Origin: Priapulus caudatus
Lineage: Eukaryota > Priapulida > Priapulimorpha > Priapulimorphida > Priapulidae
DNA: 20,182 nucleotides
Assembly (NCBI RefSeq): GCF_000485595.1
Contig: NW_014577512.1
Location: forward strand, 45,154 to 65,335
Reading direction: 5' to 3'
Shown here: positions 1 to 8,845 of the stretch, piece after piece
Layout of the letters: the number at the start of each line of letters is the position of its first letter
Position numbering within the stretch: the stretch's first letter is position 1
Notes under the pieces: generated by a model
The model's database searches: none
The model's input: only the letters and a program-made list of their open reading frames with translations
What the model was told of the DNA's origin: nothing
Made by a program: the position numbers and the translations under genes

Positions 1-317
1 CGGAGACTTGAGAGATGATGTACACTATAGCTGCCCGAGTTTGGATTAGTTAGGAAATGATGGAGAGCGCGACACAAGTTAAAGCCTATACGCGTCTTTA
101 GACTTTACGTACCGGATTAAACCAACATTGGTACTTATAGACAATAAAATCAGTTCCAAACCACGTACATGCTGCTTATTCGCCAGACCAGTCCTGCTCA
201 TTTGCACTCACAGTGCTAATTTCAGTAATTTACACACAGTGTATACGCAATACGTTTCTGTTCTACTTTTCTGTTTATGTTCGTAAACGGTTAGTTTACG
301 TTCCAGCTGACCTCACT
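1..317. other. Unique sequence, no gene seen
   Basis: Mixed-composition sequence with no long open frame before the minisatellite. An open frame starting at 213 exists only because it runs into the stop-free repeat downstream. Confidence 0.6.
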
Positions 318-958
318 ACTGCGGCAATCCTACTGTGCAATCCTACTGTGCAATCTACTGTGCAATTCCTACTGGTGGGCAAATCCTACTGTGCAATCGC
401 TATGTGCAATCCGCTATTGTGGCAATTTCCTACGTGTGCAAATCTACTGTGCAATTCCCCCCCCTACTTTTGCGGCAATCCTACTGTGCAATCCTATTGT
501 GCAATTCCTACTGTGCAATCCTACTGTGCAATCCTATTGTGCAATCCTATTGTGCAATTCCTACTGTGCAATTCTACTGTGCAATTCCTACTGCGGCAAT
601 TCTACTGTGCAATTCTTACTGTCAATCCTACGGTGGCACATCCTATTGGTGCAATTCCTAACTGTGGGCAATCCTAAACTGTGGGCAATTCCTACTGTGC
701 AATCCTACTGTCAATCCTACGTCAATCCTACTGTGCAATTCCTACTGTGCAATCCTACTGTGCAATTCCTACTGTGCAATTCTACTGTGCAATTCCTACT
801 GTGCAATCCTACTGTGCAATCCTATTGTGCAAATCCTACTGTGCAATCCTACTGTGCAATCCTAACTGTGGGCAATTCACTGGGGGGTGGGGCCAAATCG
901 TGAGGCCTGTGCGAATTCCGGAACTGGTGGCAATTCTAACTGTGAACACTAACTGCGG
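318..958. repeat. 13/14-bp minisatellite, about 40 copies
   Basis: The consensus CCTACTGTGCAAT(T) recurs about 40 times with units of 13 or 14 bp. Common variants are CCTATTGTGCAAT and GGCAAT-type copies. From about 655 the units become irregular and G-enriched (ACTGTGGGCAATT), and the last recognisable pieces lie near 920-957. No frame of the unit contains a stop, and a 13-bp unit shifts frame each copy, so every plus frame reads a 13-residue cycle (PTVQSYCAILLCN). The apparent proteins here are therefore products of the repeat and not genes. Confidence 0.95.
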
Positions 959-1400
959 GGCGCGGCGCGGCGGGCGTCGGCGGGAGCGGGCCGGCGCCGG
1001 GCCGGGCCGCGGGGGGGGCGGGGTAACTCGGCCGGGCCGGGGGGGGGCCACATCACGCGCTGCCGGACGCGCGGCGAGCCCGTGGGGCCGCCGGGGCGGG
1101 GGCTCACGGGGGGGCGACCGCTGGGGCAGGCTGAGCGCACAGTGTGAAATACGGGCGGCAAGGGGCACCCCTGGAGCGGGTGAGGGGGCGCCCGCCGCAG
1201 GTCGCGCGGCCGGGCCCGCGGGTGCTGCTGTGCCACGTAACCAGGTTCTGGCGCCCCCCCTTTAGTTACTTCGCGGACCCCCCCGCACGCGACCGCTCCC
1301 CCCCCGGCCCCCGGCCGCGCCCCCGGCGTCGCGCCCGCCTCCGTCGCTCAGCCCCGCGCCCCCCGCCCCCCCCACAGGGCACCCCCTGAGCCCGCCGCCC
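959..1400. other. Extreme GC-rich tract with G-to-C skew flip
   Basis: Sequence is very GC-rich. The plus strand is dominated by G runs up to about 1240 (runs of 7-9 G at 1010-1050), then abruptly by C runs from about 1250. Open frames on both strands (for example 836-1168 minus and 949-1236 minus) are arginine/proline/glycine-rich, overlap each other in opposite orientation and match no family I know. G-quadruplex-capable runs are present on both sides of the flip. Confidence 0.7.
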
Positions 1401-1835
1401 CGAAATACAACACAATTAAAAATGATGTTATACTAAAAAGAGAAGTAGGCCCCCCGCCGGCCCCCCCCCATATTATCCCTTCCTCCCTCTTGTTACATCA
1501 CCTAAAAATTCTCCTTCACCCCTTCTCTTTACTTTAGACCCAGCCCCCCAGCGTCACCAATGCTCCGCGGTCCGTAGCCGCACCCCCCCCCCCACAGGGC
1601 GGCCCCCCAATCTTCACCCCTCATCCCACCTCACCTGCACCTCCCCCTATAGTCACTCCACACCCCCTACCCGTACCCCTGCTGGGCCCCACCTCCGTCG
1701 GGCTTCCTCCCCCTCCCTCGCCCCCCCAAGTCGCATCGCTAAACCAGTGGATGCTACAGGCTGTCAAAACCGAATCTCTCTCCCCCCACCGCCGGCCCAC
1801 GACCGTTAACCTCCAGGTTTTGTATACATACATTT
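1401..1835. other. C-rich tract with oligo-C runs
   Basis: Strong C enrichment on the plus strand with many runs of 5-13 C (13 C near 1583). The junction CCCCCCCACAGGGC occurs at about 1370 and again at about 1585. No convincing gene is present. A 70-residue minus frame at 1621-1833 is glycine-rich and reads through the C runs. Confidence 0.6.
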
Positions 1836-2187
1836 AAACACACAGACACAATCCCTTATACCCCCCCAATCACCGCAAAAGATTCACCACGCGAAGTAAT
1901 CTATGATGATGCGTAGTTACCGCCCCACTATGCCGTCCTTGATTCGGTTTCAGTTTGCGTGCGTCTCTCCGGCCGCCTTCCCGCACCCCCAGCTTTTCGA
2001 CGCGCTGCCAAGGCTTCAGTTACTATTCAACCCCCACCATCCCAGTGTACCTTGGTGGCGTGCTCGTTGCGTGGTCACTTAAGGTAAATTCGTTACATGG
2101 ATGGGTAAGCTCTTCGCTTAGGGGATAGGAACTGTGACGTTCCAGGGGGAACAGGGCGCGGCAAATTAGAAAAAAGTAAGTAACTCA
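1836..2187. other. Unique sequence, no feature seen
   Basis: Mixed composition with no open frame of note. ACGTTCCA at 2137-2144 recurs at 2536-2543 just beyond the downstream foldback element; whether that reflects a duplicated target is unclear. Confidence 0.4.
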
Positions 2188-2532
2188 CAATAAAAGAACA
2201 AAGCGTAAATAAAACGCGTGACATTAGAGGCGAAATTGTATTTACTAAACCAAAGTCTAATGTTCTCTACTGCTAATTTTCGGTTATAATCATCCTGTCA
2301 AATGCCGGGTCAAATGCTCATCCTATTCTCAATTATATCTCATTCTACATTAGCTCTCTTATCATGTTGTTTGGCAGCAGGCGCGGGTCTGTGCGGTGTA
2401 CTTGTGAGTGTTGCAGATGATCATTTGACCCGATTTACATGAGGTGGATTATAGGCGAAATGAGAAATAGAGAAACATGAAGAGCTTTGAGGTAGTAAAT
2501 ACATTTCTTGTTTATTTACCCTTTTTTTATTG
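2188..2532. mobile_element. Foldback / MITE-like element with long inverted arms
   Basis: The left arm (2188-2322) matches the reverse complement of the right arm (2416-2532) along its whole length. Shared blocks, in order from the outside, are CAATAAAA, GTAAATAAA, GAAAT-GTATTTACTA, CAAAG, CTCTA, TATAATC and CGGGTCAAATG. The left arm carries a 16-bp insertion near 2215-2231. The internal spacer is about 93 bp and no protein is encoded. No clear target duplication was found, so the family is unassigned. The long arms suggest a foldback-type or tandem-inverted MITE. Confidence 0.75.
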
Positions 2533-3018
2533 AGAACGTTCCAAGGCCTGTGTATACTAAATTAGGTATATCTAGGTGCTAATTGCTACGCGTAAAGCAT
2601 GATATTAACCGTAGCTGAGTGATTGTTTAATAAATATTCACGTGAATTCCTAAAGTTTCTAGATAACTTAACGTAATGGGAGTAAAGTCATTTTTGTTGT
2701 GTTGTTTTTAAGCGAATAACTTAAACGGTCGACGTTGCACGTTATTCGTAGTTGCATGTACAGTGAGGATGCATCCATTAGCTGCTAACAATTCACGTCA
2801 TCCTGGGTGTTGGCTTAGGCCCCGGGCGTGGAGGCTGTCGCGTAGATACAGTTGACGTATACTTCAAAACTTAACCAGTAACCATCAACCCTAAATACCA
2901 ACATAAAACCCTAACACTAAATATCTAACTATATCGAAATCTCGTATATATAGGGGTGTCATCTACAAAAAATTATAATCTATGGTGTGGGGACAGATAT
3001 CATCGATGCAAAAAACCG
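2533..3018. other. AT-rich intergenic sequence with weak CCCTAA traces
   Basis: No gene is seen. Isolated CCCTAA-like words occur around 2886-2932, resembling the stronger block that follows. Confidence 0.45.
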
Positions 3019-3128
3019 CTAACCCTAGCCCTACACCTAACCCTAACGCCTGTAATGCTAACCCTAACCTAACCCTGATCCTAAACCCTAATGCCTAACC
3101 CATAATCCTAACTCCTAACTCCTAACAC
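3019..3128. repeat. Degenerate telomere-like (CCCTAA)n block
   Basis: CTAACCCTAG, CCTAACCCTAAC, CTAACCCTAACCTAACCC, CCTAAACCCTAA and CTAACTCCTAACTCCTAAC follow each other with small interruptions. This is the C-rich strand of the TTAGGG type used by most animals, in a decayed interstitial form. Smaller traces lie at 5567-5582 and, as CCTAAACCTAAACCC, at 15234-15249. Confidence 0.8.
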
Positions 3129-3251
3129 TAGTGCTGTCACGTTGCGATACTTTCCCTGCACGGCCCAGGGGGTGGATAGCAAAGCACGCCGTCATCCAGT
3201 CGCCAAATCGATGCTCTATCCTTGAACCGCGCGCGCACACAGCACACGTAC

Positions 3252-3348
3252 CGATGTCGTTGTAATCGTTATCGTCATCGTCGTCGTCATCGTAATGCAT
3301 CTCGGGCATCGCGTCGTCATCAGTCGGTCATCGTCATCGTCGTCGTCG
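3252..3348. repeat. (CGT/CAT)n trinucleotide microsatellite
   Basis: Interrupted CGT and CAT triplets in two blocks, about 3252-3295 and 3311-3348. On the minus strand they read as polyaspartate or polythreonine in overlapping frames, which is a repeat artefact. Confidence 0.85.
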
Positions 3349-3454
3349 GTGTTTCGTATAGCACGTTCGTGGTGACCCAATAATAAAACTTTGAAGATGA
3401 CAGGATTCTGTTGGTGACGCATACATCTTCGTTTCGTTGACCATACATATGCCT

Positions 3455-3457
3455 AGA

Positions 3458-3491
<34 letters not shown>

Positions 3492-3535
3492 TAGAGACCA
3501 AAGAGAGAGAGAGAGACACAAAGAGAAGAGAAGAG

Positions 3536-3570
<35 letters not shown>

Positions 3571-3601
3571 AGAGAGACAGAGAGAGAGAGAGAGAGACGA
3601 G

Positions 3602-3639
<38 letters not shown>

Positions 3640-3640
3640 A

Positions 3641-3707
<67 letters not shown>

Positions 3708-3734
3708 AGAGCGAGAGGGAGGGGAGGGAGGGAG
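3455..3734. repeat. (GA)n microsatellite
   Basis: About 280 bp of GA repeats with scattered A or C interruptions, ending in GGGAGGGGAGGGAGGGAGAC. The same ending is found at 11543-11564, so the last bases belong to repeat block X. Confidence 0.95.
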
Positions 3735-3999
3735 ACTGCACTATGGCCTCGCATGACGTGCGCATGCAGGCGTTCAGCGTGCAGCCTGCGTGTAATTAAT
3801 CGTTGCCGCTCCGTTAAGCTTGTCAGGCGCAAACGAACGGCCGTCGTCGTCGGCGTCGTCGTCGGCGTTGTCGTCGTTGGCGGCGCCGTCGTTGTTGTTG
3901 TTATTGGTTTTGTTGGGTTTTTTTATATTTCGTTTTTTGAAGTTGTTGCGGGGACTGTTACCGAGGCTGTGGCGGTGGTGGCATTATCGGTGGTTTGTG
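3714..3999 (+). repeat. Repeat block X, copy A
   Basis: This block aligns with 11543-11897. Shared stretches include GGGAGACTGCACTAT, GTAATTAATCGTTGCCGCT, AAGCTTGTCAGGCGCAAAC, GTCGTTGTTGTTGTT, GGGACTGTTACC and GGCATTATCGGTGGT. Differences are mostly small indels plus a region of 20-30 bp that differs outright near 3745-3765. The block is entered from (GA)n in both copies and passes into GGC repeats in both. It encodes no recognisable protein. Confidence 0.85.
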
Positions 4000-4002
4000 G
4001 TA

Positions 4003-4046
<44 letters not shown>

Positions 4047-4100
4047 AGTGGTGGTGGCGGCGGCGGCAGTGGTGGTGGCGGCGGCGGCGGCAGTGGTGGC
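4003..4100. repeat. (GGC)n with AGTGGTGGT spacers
   Basis: GGC runs separated by AGTGGTGGT, repeating three times. In one frame this reads as poly-glycine with serine, in another as poly-alanine with valine, so no frame is favoured and coding is unlikely. Confidence 0.9.
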
Positions 4101-4107
4101 ATTTATG

Positions 4108-4886
4108 TTTTACTATTTACGGTGATGTAATCTCTTCTTTCTGGCTGTCTCATTAACAACCCTTAAATTACAATTTAGTTCTTCAAACTATAACGAAACA
4201 CTCATAGTTTCACATTACATTCAATGTGATCACAATCTAAATTAACATATTTCAGTTATCGCAGAACCATATCCGCATCCCTGAGATGTCTATTCAATTG
4301 AATGAGTTATCAAATAAATTCTGTCTAGAGCCATCAAATCTGGTCCCTCTAATTAGCTTTTAGCACAACATGTCAAAGGACTTTCTCAGATCTTAGCCTG
4401 TAATTGAATTTAAATTGAGTTACCCTATTCATTTCAAAGAGGCTTCGTTCATTCCGGCCATCTCATCAAAGAAATCTTCGCACAATATAGAACCGTAGAA
4501 GAGGTTTGACATTTAACATAATCAATAACAATTTTGTTAGTTTATACTTGATATATGTGATGATTGTGCTCGTGACATTCGTGTGACTATCACATGTATG
4601 TACAAAAACTATTTGCTATTTACTCACTTCTGTTCTATTTACACACAAATCAATTCGGTACAAACATTGTACGTGTGCACTTGCGCTCTCCCTAGCTAAC
4701 GTGTAACACATCACATGTCTTGTAATTCTAACCGCCTGTTGCCACCATCATCAATACAATACATGTTTAATCAGTAGCGCAGCCTAAACCGCAATCCTTT
4801 TCAGGCGGAATGATGAAAACATATTCGATACATAACTCATATCGAAACGCGTCACGTCATTATCCGTGTTTATCATGCCACCTGCT
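4108..4886 (+). repeat. Repeat block Y, copy A
   Basis: Collinear with 8846-9687 for about 780-840 bp. Long identical words include TTTCACATTACATTCAATGT, TTCGTTCATTCCGGCCATCT and ACTCACTTCTGTTCTATTTA. Between the words the differences are chiefly one-base insertions and deletions, with this copy shorter by about 8%. No frame stays open in both copies, so it is not a protein gene. It is preceded by GGC repeats and block X and followed by (CT)n. Confidence 0.9.
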
Positions 4887-4910
4887 CTCTCTCTCTCTCT
4901 CTCTCTCTCT
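4885..4910. repeat. (CT)n microsatellite at end of block Y
   Basis: Thirteen CT units directly after GCCACCTG. The second Y copy is also followed by CT repeats, there expanded to about 600 bp. Confidence 0.9.
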
Positions 4911-5043
4911 ATGTGTGGGGGGAGGGTATTATTGTAATTGGTTTATGATTAGATATATCCTCAACTCCTCGGCTAATTACCAATCGCGTAACATATCTAC
5001 TTGTTTTACCATGATTGTGTGGGTATTAGCAATTGCGTCTTTA

Positions 5044-5340
5044 TGCCAAATATCAAGAGCTTAGGTCACGCTATTTACATTGGTGCCACAATTCTGCGTT
5101 TCCTAAATTCGGGTCCCATGCCTTGATTCAGAGGAAAATTGTTTATCCCTATCACACCTCGTGACCTTTGACACTTGGCTCTCGATTCAATCGCATAACG
5201 TCATTTCGGATTGTCCCCCTATACATTCCAAATTTCAAAACCGTACGTCGAGCCGTTCAGCTTTGTGTACGTGTTGTTGACGGATGGACGGAGGACGGCC
5301 ACTCTACAAGCCGCATCAGACTATGTAAGATGAGCTAAAA
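5044..5340 (+). repeat. Dispersed non-coding repeat, copy 1
   Basis: This aligns with 15825-16140. Shared marks are ATATCAAGAGCTTAGGTC versus ATATTAAGAGCATAGGTC, a GTGACCTTTGAC or CCTTGACCCC segment, CCGTACGTCGA, a GGACGG-rich segment, and the end ACAAGCYGCATC followed by AGATGAGCTAA. The layout resembles short dispersed repeats I know from marine invertebrate genomes (GACCTTTGACC core, GGACGGACGG segment, GAGCTAA end); that family link is from memory. Confidence 0.65.
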
Positions 5341-5697
5341 CACGTATAAACTGGATTAGCATCACGGCCTTAGCAACAATATCCACGGGGCGTGGTTATT
5401 TCGCGCAAACGAATAGGTCATATAACCTAGCAACGCCATCATATGAAAAGCTAATTAAATCATAAGGTCAACCTGTGTGAACATTATAAGGATTTGTTGG
5501 CACACGATTAACTTATTGCTGGTGCTGCTTTTATTGTTGTTGTTTTGCGAACGACATCAATCGCCTTAACCATAACCCTATAGACTGTGAAAATATACAA
5601 GCTACAGGTGAAAACCTTAACCAAATGTTAAGTAAACAAATTTCATCCCAGTCTGTATTCTATTCTACAGGAGGGGTGGGAGCGATAAAATAACGCG
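5341..5697. other. No gene seen
   Basis: AT-rich sequence with one short telomere-like word (TAACCATAACCCTA, 5567-5581). No usable open frame. Confidence 0.5.
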
Positions 5698-5850
5698 GTA
5701 CGTGCGTGTACGGGCGTGTACCCGCGTGCACGTGCGTGTACCCGCGTGTACGTGCGTGTATCAGATTATGCGTGTACGTGCGTGTACCCGCGTGTACGTG
5801 CTTGTACCTGCGTGTACGTGCGTGTACCCGCGTGTACGTGCGTGTACCCC
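5698..5850. repeat. 10/20-bp minisatellite (CGTGTACGTG CGTGTACCCG)
   Basis: Ten-base units alternate between CGTGTACGTG and CGTGTACCCG, giving a higher-order period of 20. At 5761-5770 a foreign decamer TCAGATTATG replaces a unit without shifting the phase. Both strands stay open (66-72 residues, RVRACTRV-like), which reflects the repeat and not a gene. Confidence 0.92.
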
Positions 5851-6133
5851 CTCTGTGCGTGCCTGCCTGAGCAGCCATTGTTTACAAAATTGCCTAGCTT
5901 AGCCTCGTTTTCGTGCGATGAACCCAGGTCATGAATAATATTTAAGACTGGTGTTATATTTTATGCCAAAGTGGTGCAGACGGCGAGAAAACGTCCGACA
6001 GCTCCAGGAACACATCGGATACTTAATTTTCATAAGATCTACAATCTCTGGTTGACGTAAGTTACGTTGTACGTACGTTTTAAGATCATTTTGTAACGCT
6101 AAGTCATCTTCTCAATCCGACTTTCTTATTCTA

Positions 6134-6160
6134 GAGGCATGATGAGCGAAGACATGCCTC
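6134..6160. other. 8-bp hairpin
   Basis: GAGGCATG (6134-6141) pairs perfectly with CATGCCTC (6153-6160), with an 11-base loop. First of three hairpins in 200 bp. Confidence 0.7.
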
Positions 6161-6192
6161 CAAGGAATGGTGTGGCGATTATGTATAGCGGT

Positions 6193-6258
6193 AGACTGGT
6201 GTCGCTCCCACCTCTCGGTTTAGTTACTGACTCGATGGGTGGCGAGCGGCACCAGTCT
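6193..6258. other. Long imperfect hairpin (about 20-bp stem)
   Basis: The arm at 6193-6212 (AGACTGGTG, CGCTC, CCACC) pairs with the arm at 6237-6258 (GGTGG, CGAGCG, CACCAGTCT). There is one mismatch and one bulge, and the loop is about 25 bases. No open frame crosses it in a convincing way. Confidence 0.8.
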
Positions 6259-6288
6259 AATTGTATAAAGTTCCCGAGTTGCATTGTG

Positions 6289-6486
6289 GCTATGGCGTTC
6301 TAGGCCACCATAGTATGGCTATGGTGCTATGGCGTTGATGGGCCAGTGCAGCGTTTTTTAAATATTTTTTTGTTAAATTTTTTTGTTATAAATTAAAAAT
6401 AAATAAATAAGTATTTTAAAAAGATAATAATAAAAAAACTGCTGTTAAACACCAGAAAATCGCTATGGCGTCACTGGGCCACCATA
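6289..6486 (+). repeat. Three copies of GCTATGGCGT-N4/5-GGCCA
   Basis: The motif occurs at 6289-6312, 6326-6347 and 6462-6486. Copies 1 and 3 continue with CCACCATA. CACCATAG (6306-6313) also pairs with CTATGGTG (6319-6326) across a 5-base loop. A/T-only sequence (6354-6440) separates copies 2 and 3, and CAGCGTTTTTT on its left is partly mirrored by AAAAAAACTGCTG on its right. This may be the border structure of a small element. Confidence 0.65.
6354..6441. other. AT-rich tract
   Basis: Almost pure A/T with T-rich left and A-rich right halves, flanked by GCAGCG and CTGCTG. It looks like the interior of a small inverted-repeat element. Confidence 0.6.
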
Positions 6487-6489
6487 CAG

Positions 6490-7567
6490 GTCTGACTCAT
6501 CAATTTATGATGCTATAGATCGGTCGTCTAATCGCGGTGGCTGATTCTGCGTCGTGGATTACCTAGTGGTGCCTGGAGGTCACACAATTTCTTTATCACT
6601 ATTAATGGCCGTATAACAATAGCATCAGGCTTTCGATAATACAATCACCTCAAAATTTTGTTTGTTACAATCCCAACGTATTAAACTAGAAATTTGATTA
6701 GCTAACACCTGTGATAATTTCATTATAAAATATTAAAAACAATGATCATGATCATCCATCTCCCAAATTCTCAATTCAGATCTTTATTAGATGACCTGCA
6801 TTTATGGGGTAATTTATTTTTATACGTTTAAAACTTTTACAGTATTCTTAATTACCGAACGTGAACACACAAGGTTTTGCTATTGGGTTTCCTTCATGAG
6901 TTATTATGAACAATGAATAACGCCGATATCAACGAATAAGGTCTAGTTTGCGCGAAAGAAACGAAGACCAAACATTTCACTTTTTGTAATGGGGTGAAAT
7001 CAATAATTCTTTGCTGATCCTTATCATTTTTATATCATGCCCTAATTCCTGCATTCCTGATTGAAAACCTCCTGCCACACTTGACACGGTTGGATCTCAC
7101 TGGGGACATCTTTGGATAAACTAGTATTGTAACTCAGCTGCGCGAGAGTGAAGCTCATACTACTAGCAAATCAAGATGCGTCCATGTGGCAGAGGTGCTC
7201 CATCTTGTATTTAGCGGAAGGCGCGTCATCTGCTAAATAGTACGGTAGGCGTTTTGGTCTAGCGCGGCGCTTCTGTTCACCACTGCTCAATCACGAAAAT
7301 CACAGATACAATAGATCGAGGACCATTGCCCAGTTAGGCATTCCGGTAACAATAAAGTAGGGTAGGGTATCCCTGGGATGATTGCTGCGTCAGGGAGTTG
7401 GAGAGCGAGAAAGACAGGCGTTGGGGAGCAGGAGTCAAAGATTACAGAGAGGGACGTAGAGGCCAACTAGCAAGAGTGAGCGAGAGTTGGTTATAGGTAT
7501 GTAAATTGTATGTGCAAAGTTTATAATAATACTCATCGTTTCCACACCATATCTGCGGCTGATACCA
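6490..7567. other. About 1 kb with no gene or clear repeat
   Basis: AT-rich sequence with stops in all frames. TTTGCGCGAAA at 6948-6958 is the inverse of TTTCGCGCAAA at 5399-5409, a short match that may be chance. Nothing else stands out. Confidence 0.45.
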
Positions 7568-7713
7568 CAGGGCCGTAGCTAACCCATTTTGCCTGGGGCA
7601 TCGCCACGTACGTGGTGTGTTCTGGGAAGGTGACCGCCATTGACCATGTAGTGTATCAAATTTTTTCTGGGGGCAACTACCCTCCTTGCCCTATCCCGCT
7701 AGGTACAGGCCTG
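7568..7713. mobile_element. hAT-like non-autonomous element, 146 bp
   Basis: The left end CAGGGCCGTAGCTA matches the inverse of the right end (CAGGCCTGTACCTA) at 11 of 14 positions. CAGG-type ends are characteristic of hAT transposons. Inside are CTGGGGCATCGCC and CTGGGGGCAA segments, typical of CAGGGGCGTAGC-type miniature elements. The flanking octamers TGATACCA and TGACATCG agree at only five of eight positions, so a target duplication is doubtful. No transposase is encoded. Confidence 0.5.
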
Positions 7714-7755
7714 TGACATCGATTTATTTGAGACTGGCCGAAGGACATTCAAGAG

Positions 7756-7971
7756 TTACCCCCCAGCATCCTCCACTAATTGTTGTATTTCGGTAAAACC
7801 TGAAATCTCTCCGGATCCATCTTGCGAGCTCGTAGCAGATATGAGAGCTTGCCAATGGTAGTTGCATATATGTAGAGTCTTGTTAGTCAGTCTCCAAATC
7901 AGGATAGAGCCGGTAGCCGCAGATACGATGTGGACTATGACTCTATTAGTAAAAACTTGGAACACATACAT
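7756..7971 (-). CDS. Small unrecognised ORF, 71 aa (doubtful)
   Basis: This is one of the few non-repetitive open frames here. It begins MYVFQVFTNRVIVHIV, has a hydrophobic stretch at about residues 11-28 that could be a membrane segment, and ends with a polar tail (SSQDGSGEISGFTEIQQLVE) before TAA. I do not recognise the family. It lies 43 bp beyond the hAT-like element and has no neighbouring genes. It could be a terminal exon, a transposon relic or chance; 71 codons is within the chance range for 20 kb. In the opposite orientation 7862-8155 is also open. Confidence 0.15.
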   Translation of the reverse strand: MYVFQVFTNRVIVHIVSAATGSILIWRLTNKTLHICNYHWQALISATSSQDGSGEISGFTEIQQLVEDAGG

Positions 7972-8214
7972 ATATACATACTATATACTAGGTCCATCGC
8001 CTCTCGCGTCAACGTTCGTTTCTTGTTCGTTTCTTTTCTTTCTTCTAACTACGTCTTATATATATCTTATTTCAAAAGCATTTTACGGTTTGCGATCACA
8101 ACCCGTAGCTATTTCCAGACAACAGCTAATTAGTACCGGCCGGTCCCTCCGCTAACCAGTGCCAGTTCACTCCAGTCTGTCACCCCAATGTCCCAGCCAT
8201 TGTCCCAAGTTCTC

Positions 8215-8245
8215 GGGCGCACGGGGGCCACGCGGGCGTGCGCCC
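8215..8245. other. GC-rich 9-bp perfect hairpin
   Basis: GGGCGCACG (8215-8223) and CGTGCGCCC (8237-8245) are perfect inverses with a 13-base loop. The spot is markedly GC-rich against AT-rich surroundings. Confidence 0.7.
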
Positions 8246-8424
8246 AGTGGTTGCAAGATTTCAGTGGATGTATACGGCAATCGTACCTTCTTTGCTTGAA
8301 TTTCTCCTACCAATATAAACTTTATAACCCGATCTTGTCACCGCGTTCGCATTACCGCAATCTTGGATTTACTCATGTCACATATAATTTTAAAGTCACT
8401 GATTCTTTTACTACATGTCTGTAG

Positions 8425-8845
8425 AAAAAACGAAGTAAAATCCGCTGCTTTATGCTTCGATGCTGAAAACGACGAGACTTGATTTAAGAAAAACTTCGAT
8501 TTAAACTTTCCAGAATAGCCGCGTAAATTGACTACGTCACGAATTTTCTATGGTGTATATTTGAAAAAAAATTGTTGCCATTTTTTACATTAAAAGTTGG
8601 ACAATTTGATATTATTTTTTATGATCCTGACATAATTTGCTTGCCTATGGCTTATTGTATGATCACGGATATTACATAATTATATATATATATATATATA
8701 TAGTATATATATATATATTATATGTTTGTTTACATTCGATAATATCAGTAATAATGAGAAGAATATAAGGAAGCCAATTTTAACCGTAAAAAGTAACAGA
8801 ATTACTTGCCATTTTGTGAAAAAGCTGAAAATATGTCTTTTTAAA
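8425..8845. other. AT-rich spacer with (TA)n at 8680-8724
   Basis: No gene is seen. The (TA)n microsatellite is interrupted once (TAGTATAT). The sequence before block Y here shares nothing with the GGC/X sequence that precedes copy A of Y. Confidence 0.7.

Noticed and set aside
213-1265. Plus-strand frames of 108-194 residues across the minisatellite
   Set aside because: All three phases are open because the 13/14-bp unit has no stop in any frame; the residues cycle through the same peptide.
3019-3128. True chromosome end
   Set aside because: The repeat is short, degenerate and followed by more than 17 kb of other sequence, so it is interstitial.
3320-3832. 170- and 143-residue Ser/Leu frames on the minus strand
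   Set aside because: They read through (GA)n; the opposite strand is open as well (120 residues).
3753-4130. 125-residue frame ending in poly-Gly/Ser, silk-like in appearance
   Set aside because: The Gly/Ser part is the GGC microsatellite, another phase reads poly-Ala, and the second copy of block X does not preserve the frame.
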